This document shows, piece after piece, positions 61,050 to 64,000 of a stretch of 64,000 nucleotides of DNA. The stretch comes from Tritrichomonas foetus (Eukaryota; Parabasalia; Tritrichomonadida; Tritrichomonadidae), in assembly GCA_001839685.1 (NCBI GenBank), contig MLAK01001271.1, positions 1 through 64,000 of the forward strand, read 5' to 3'. The notes beneath the pieces were generated by a model. That model was not told the origin of the DNA and did no database searches. It was given only the letters and a program-made list of their open reading frames with translations. The position numbers were made by a program, and so were the translations under genes. The first letter of the stretch is position 1. Each line of letters starts with the position of its first letter.

Positions 61050-64000
61050 TTAAGTATCTTTCAAACTGTTCATCAAATCATCTAAATCATATTCGTCTTC
61101 ACTTTCTGGGGCTTGATTTGGGTTTTCGTTTTGCTCGACATCTGAATTACTAATATCATCAAAAATTTCATCATCCACACTGTATGCTTCACTGTAATCA
61201 TTGACATCATATTCTTTAATTTCTTGTGGATTTTGATTTTGATGATTTTCATTTATTAGTTTTTCCTTTATTTCGTTGGAATTCAAACTGGGCTGGTTAT
61301 TTTCTTCTGTTTTTGTGCTGTCATTAAGCGATTCGTTTTCTTTATTATCAAATTTATTTTCACTATAATAATCATCGTCGTCATCTGAATGAACTTCAAT
61401 GTCACTTTCTTTATCATATTCCATATCTTTTGATGAATGAATTTCATCTTGATTAACTGTTTCTGGATTTTCTTTTTCATTTAGTTGCTCATTTTCTGTA
61501 TTATTTGAATTTGATTTTAGTTCATCATTTTCATCATCATCATAATCCCCATCGTCATTGATTACAATTTCTTCTTCTTTTGTTTTTTCATCAAATACAT
61601 CATCGTCTGTTTTTTCTTCTTTTTTTTCAATAGTTTCTTCATTAAATTCAACAATTTCGTTCTTACTTTCGTCGTCGTCTGATTCATTAAGTAAACTATT
61701 GTTCAAATTTTCAATTTGATTTTTTATATTGTCTCCTTTTTCTTTATTGGGTGAAGATTCACTATCCAAATGTTCTGCGCTCGGAAAATCTTTTGTGTAG
61801 TCATAGTCGTCACTTAGCAAGCTATTATCGTGTTTGTTAGAAATACTGATATCGTTGATGATCGACACCTCAATTTTTTGTTCATCATTAGGTTCTTCAT
61901 TTTGTTCGTCACTTTTTGAGTCTTTTGGTGGGTCACTCTGTTCAAATTTTTGACTGTCACTTTCACTTTCATTTGGAATTTCTTCATTTTCATCGGTATT
62001 GTTGCCATTTGAATCGTTATCTGTGCTTTTCTCCGAATCATTCCCATGGACGGGTGCTTCTTTTAATGAATTTGTGATTTCTTCTTCTTCAGACTGTTTC
62101 TGTGATCGTTCTGAATTTGAAAGCAGATCGGATTTATGTAATGAATCAGAAAAAGTAATTTTAGATAAATCTAATTCACTGTCTTCATCATGAGTGGTTA
62201 TATTTCTGATTTCATCTTTTTTAATTTCATCTTCTTTGATTTCATCTTCNNNNNNNNNNNNNNNNNNNNNNNNNNNNNNNNNNNNNNNNNNNNNNNNNNN
62301 NNNNNNNNNNNNNNNNNNNNNNNNNNNNNNNNNNNNNNNNNNNNNNNNNNNNNNNNNNNNNNNNNNNNNNNNNNNNNNNNNNNNNNNNNNNNNNNNNNNN
62401 NNNNNNNNNNNNNNNNNNNNNNNNNNNNNNNNNNNNNNNNNNNNNNNNNNNNNNNNNNNNNNNNNNNNNNNNNNNNNNNNNNNNNNNNNNNNNNNNNNNN
62501 NNNNNNNNNNNNNNNNNNNNNNNNNNNNNNNNNNNNNNNNNNNNNNNNNNNNNNNNNNNNNNNNNNNNNNNNNNNNNNNNNNNNNNNNNNNNNNNNNNNN
62601 NNNNNNNNNNNNNNNNNNNNNNNNNNNNNNNNNNNNNNNNNNNNNNNNNNNNNNNNNNNNNNNNNNNNNNNNNNNNNNNNNNNNNNNNNNNNNNNNNNNN
62701 NNNNNNNNNNNNNNNNNNNNNNNNNNNNNNNNNNNNNNNNNNNNNNNNNNNNNNNNNNNNNNNNNNNNNNNNNNNNNNNNNNNNNNNNNNNNNNNNNNNN
62801 NNNNNNNNNNNNNNNNNNNNNNNNNNNNNNNNNNNNNNNNNNNNNNNNNNNNNNNNNNNNNNNNNNNNNNNNNNNNNNNNNNNNNNNNNNNNNNNNNNNN
62901 NNNNNNNNNNNNNNNNNNNNNNNNNNNNNNNNNNNNNNNNNNNNNNNNNNNNNNNNNNNNNNNNNNNNNNNNNNNNNNNNNNNNNNNNNNNNNNNNNNNN
63001 NNNNNNNNNNNNNNNNNNNNNNNNNNNNNNNNNNNNNNNNNNNNNNNNNNNNNNNNNNNNNNNNNNNNNNNNNNNNNNNNNNNNNNNNNNNNNNNNNNTT
63101 TATTTCTTCTTCTTTGATTTCTTCTTCTTTGATTTCTTCTTCTTTGATTTCTTCTTCTTTGATTTCTTCTTCTTTAGTTTCATCTTCTTTAATTTCTTCT
63201 TCTTTGATTTCATGATTTGATTCAGAGTGATCTCCATTATTTGTTAATTCTTTTTCATTTTCAGTTTGATTTAGATAATGACTTGAATGATGAGATTTGT
63301 GTGAGCTCATTGAATGATGTGATCTAGTTGAATGACGAGAATGAGTTGAATGTCTGGAACTTGAAGAATGACGCGAATGATTTGATCCTGATGAATGCAA
63401 AGAATTATCTGATTTAATGTTAATAGCAGAAGAATTCTCCGTTTGTTCAATGGATTTATCTCCATTTTTTTCATTTGAAACATTGTTTAAGGTTTTATTT
63501 GTGGCTTGATTTGATATTTCTTTGATTTGAGTTTCAGAAACATTTTCTTTTATTAAATGCTTTGTCGAATGAGTTTTATGACTTTTTTCACTTTTGTGTG
63601 TTTCGCTTGTGTTTGAAATAAATTCATGTGTAAGTGATTCTTTTTGAATATCGAGTTTGGCTTTTCTTGGAGTATAAAATTGCTCTTGTTCAGTAGAATC
63701 ATCACTTAAATCAAGCTCGGACAAATCTGAATCTGTTTGAAATACCATTAGCATTACTGATTTCATTTTATGCTTTTGTGAGGTAATTTCGAAGTCACTA
63801 TATGGTTTTTCTTGTTTTTGGCGTCTTGAATGTAAAGTTTGGGTGTGTGGAACTTTTCTATTATATGAAGAATGATTCAAATTTGTTTGTTTGGTAATAT
63901 TTTGAGTTTGTGGTAAATTTTTAATATTTCTTCTTGGAAGTGGAGTTACTTTATTCTCGTCGTCTTCGTAAATTTTATAAATTTCATCATTTTTCTTATT
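61050..64000 (-). CDS. Acidic, repeat-rich disordered protein, 5' incomplete
   Basis: One open minus-strand reading from the right window edge to the TAA at 61050, interrupted by an assembly gap (62250-63098). No ATG is needed inside, so the start lies beyond 64000. Order of segments: a basic N-terminal part (LPRRNIKNLPQTQ, TLHSRRQKQEKPYSD), SDLSELDLSDD, a His/Ser-rich block (HSRHSSSSRHSTHSRHSTRS), then EEIKE pentapeptide repeats entering the gap. After the gap come EDEIKEDEIKKDEI, SELDLSKITFSDS, and a long Asp/Glu/Asn/Ser-rich acidic tail to the end. Nothing folded is predicted. Function is unknown. SELDLS recurs on both sides of the repeat block. Confidence 0.75.
62219..63210 (-). repeat. 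15-bp coding minisatellite around the gap
   Basis: On the plus strand the unit GATTTCTTCTTCTTT repeats, five near-identical copies directly right of the gap (63100-63175) with variants (TAGTTTCATCTTC, TAATTTC) beyond. Variant units flank it on the left (62211-62249). In the protein it gives EEIKE repeats. The array surely continues through the gap. Confidence 0.85.
62250..63098. other. Assembly gap, 849 N
   Basis: 849 unknown bases in the minisatellite. The frames on its two sides disagree if the length is 849: from the right flank to the left flank the true gap must be 1 modulo 3 (for example 847 or 850). Confidence 0.95.

Noticed and set aside
62190..63215. Long open frames spanning the N gap on both strands
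   Set aside because: Most of their length is unknown bases; plus-strand ones are Phe/Ile/Ser readings of the antisense minisatellite.
1..64000. CRISPR arrays, insertion sequences, phage genes or bacterial operons
   Set aside because: No regularly spaced repeats, no transposase or integrase, and gene content is purely eukaryotic.

Overview
This window looks like nuclear DNA from a parabasalid protist, most likely a trichomonad close to Tritrichomonas. The evidence is indirect. The DNA is very AT-rich. Long genes, up to 6.8 kb, have no visible introns. The 5' leaders are very short and carry TCA-type initiator motifs a few bases before the ATG. Stop codons run straight into TAAA-type sequence. 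The protein families (a DUF3447/ankyrin relic, BEACH, LRR-PP2C, TOR, many kinases and ubiquitin proteases) suit a trichomonad. The species call is inference. There are no bacterial operons, CRISPR arrays or insertion sequences.

Layout. Positions 1-7100 are gene-poor: a 38-base T run, a decayed ankyrin/DUF3447 gene (minus), a USP-fold gene whose catalytic Cys and His appear replaced (2706-4301, minus), and a second decayed gene (about 4741-5347). Positions 7143-23010 hold a BEACH-WD40 giant (plus), an LRR-PP2C phosphatase (minus), an importin-beta-type karyopherin (minus) and a small protein kinase (plus). Positions 23806-37135 hold a probable exportin-type helical-repeat protein (minus), tRNA-Ser(GCT) (minus), a PP2A-type phosphatase catalytic subunit (plus), an Akt-like PH-AGC kinase (minus) and a full-length TOR kinase (plus). 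The kinase and TOR are head to head across 225 bp.

Positions 37561-41157 encode the most unusual protein seen: a VIT-VWA protein with at least three tandem ubiquitin-like domains (one close to ubiquitin itself) placed before its own C-terminal helical domain. A decayed gene follows (about 41480-42485). Next are two genes with basal-body signatures in tail-to-tail arrangement: a DZIP1-like zinc-finger protein and a CEP164-like WW/coiled-coil protein. Positions 46926-56459 carry a type I membrane protein, an ankyrin gene whose frame is broken three times by AT-rich segments, an armadillo-like protein, a fused SDR-glycosyltransferase with an N-terminal anchor, and a USP with a probable acylation signal. 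The right end holds cytosolic isoleucyl-tRNA synthetase, ribosomal protein eL27, and an acidic, repeat-rich disordered protein that runs off the window and contains an assembly gap.

Functional links are mostly in signalling and trafficking. TOR, an Akt-like kinase and a PP2A-type phosphatase are neighbours, and in other eukaryotes these proteins act on each other. The DZIP1/CEP164 pair would belong to the flagellar basal body. The remainder appears to be unlinked housekeeping genes on both strands.
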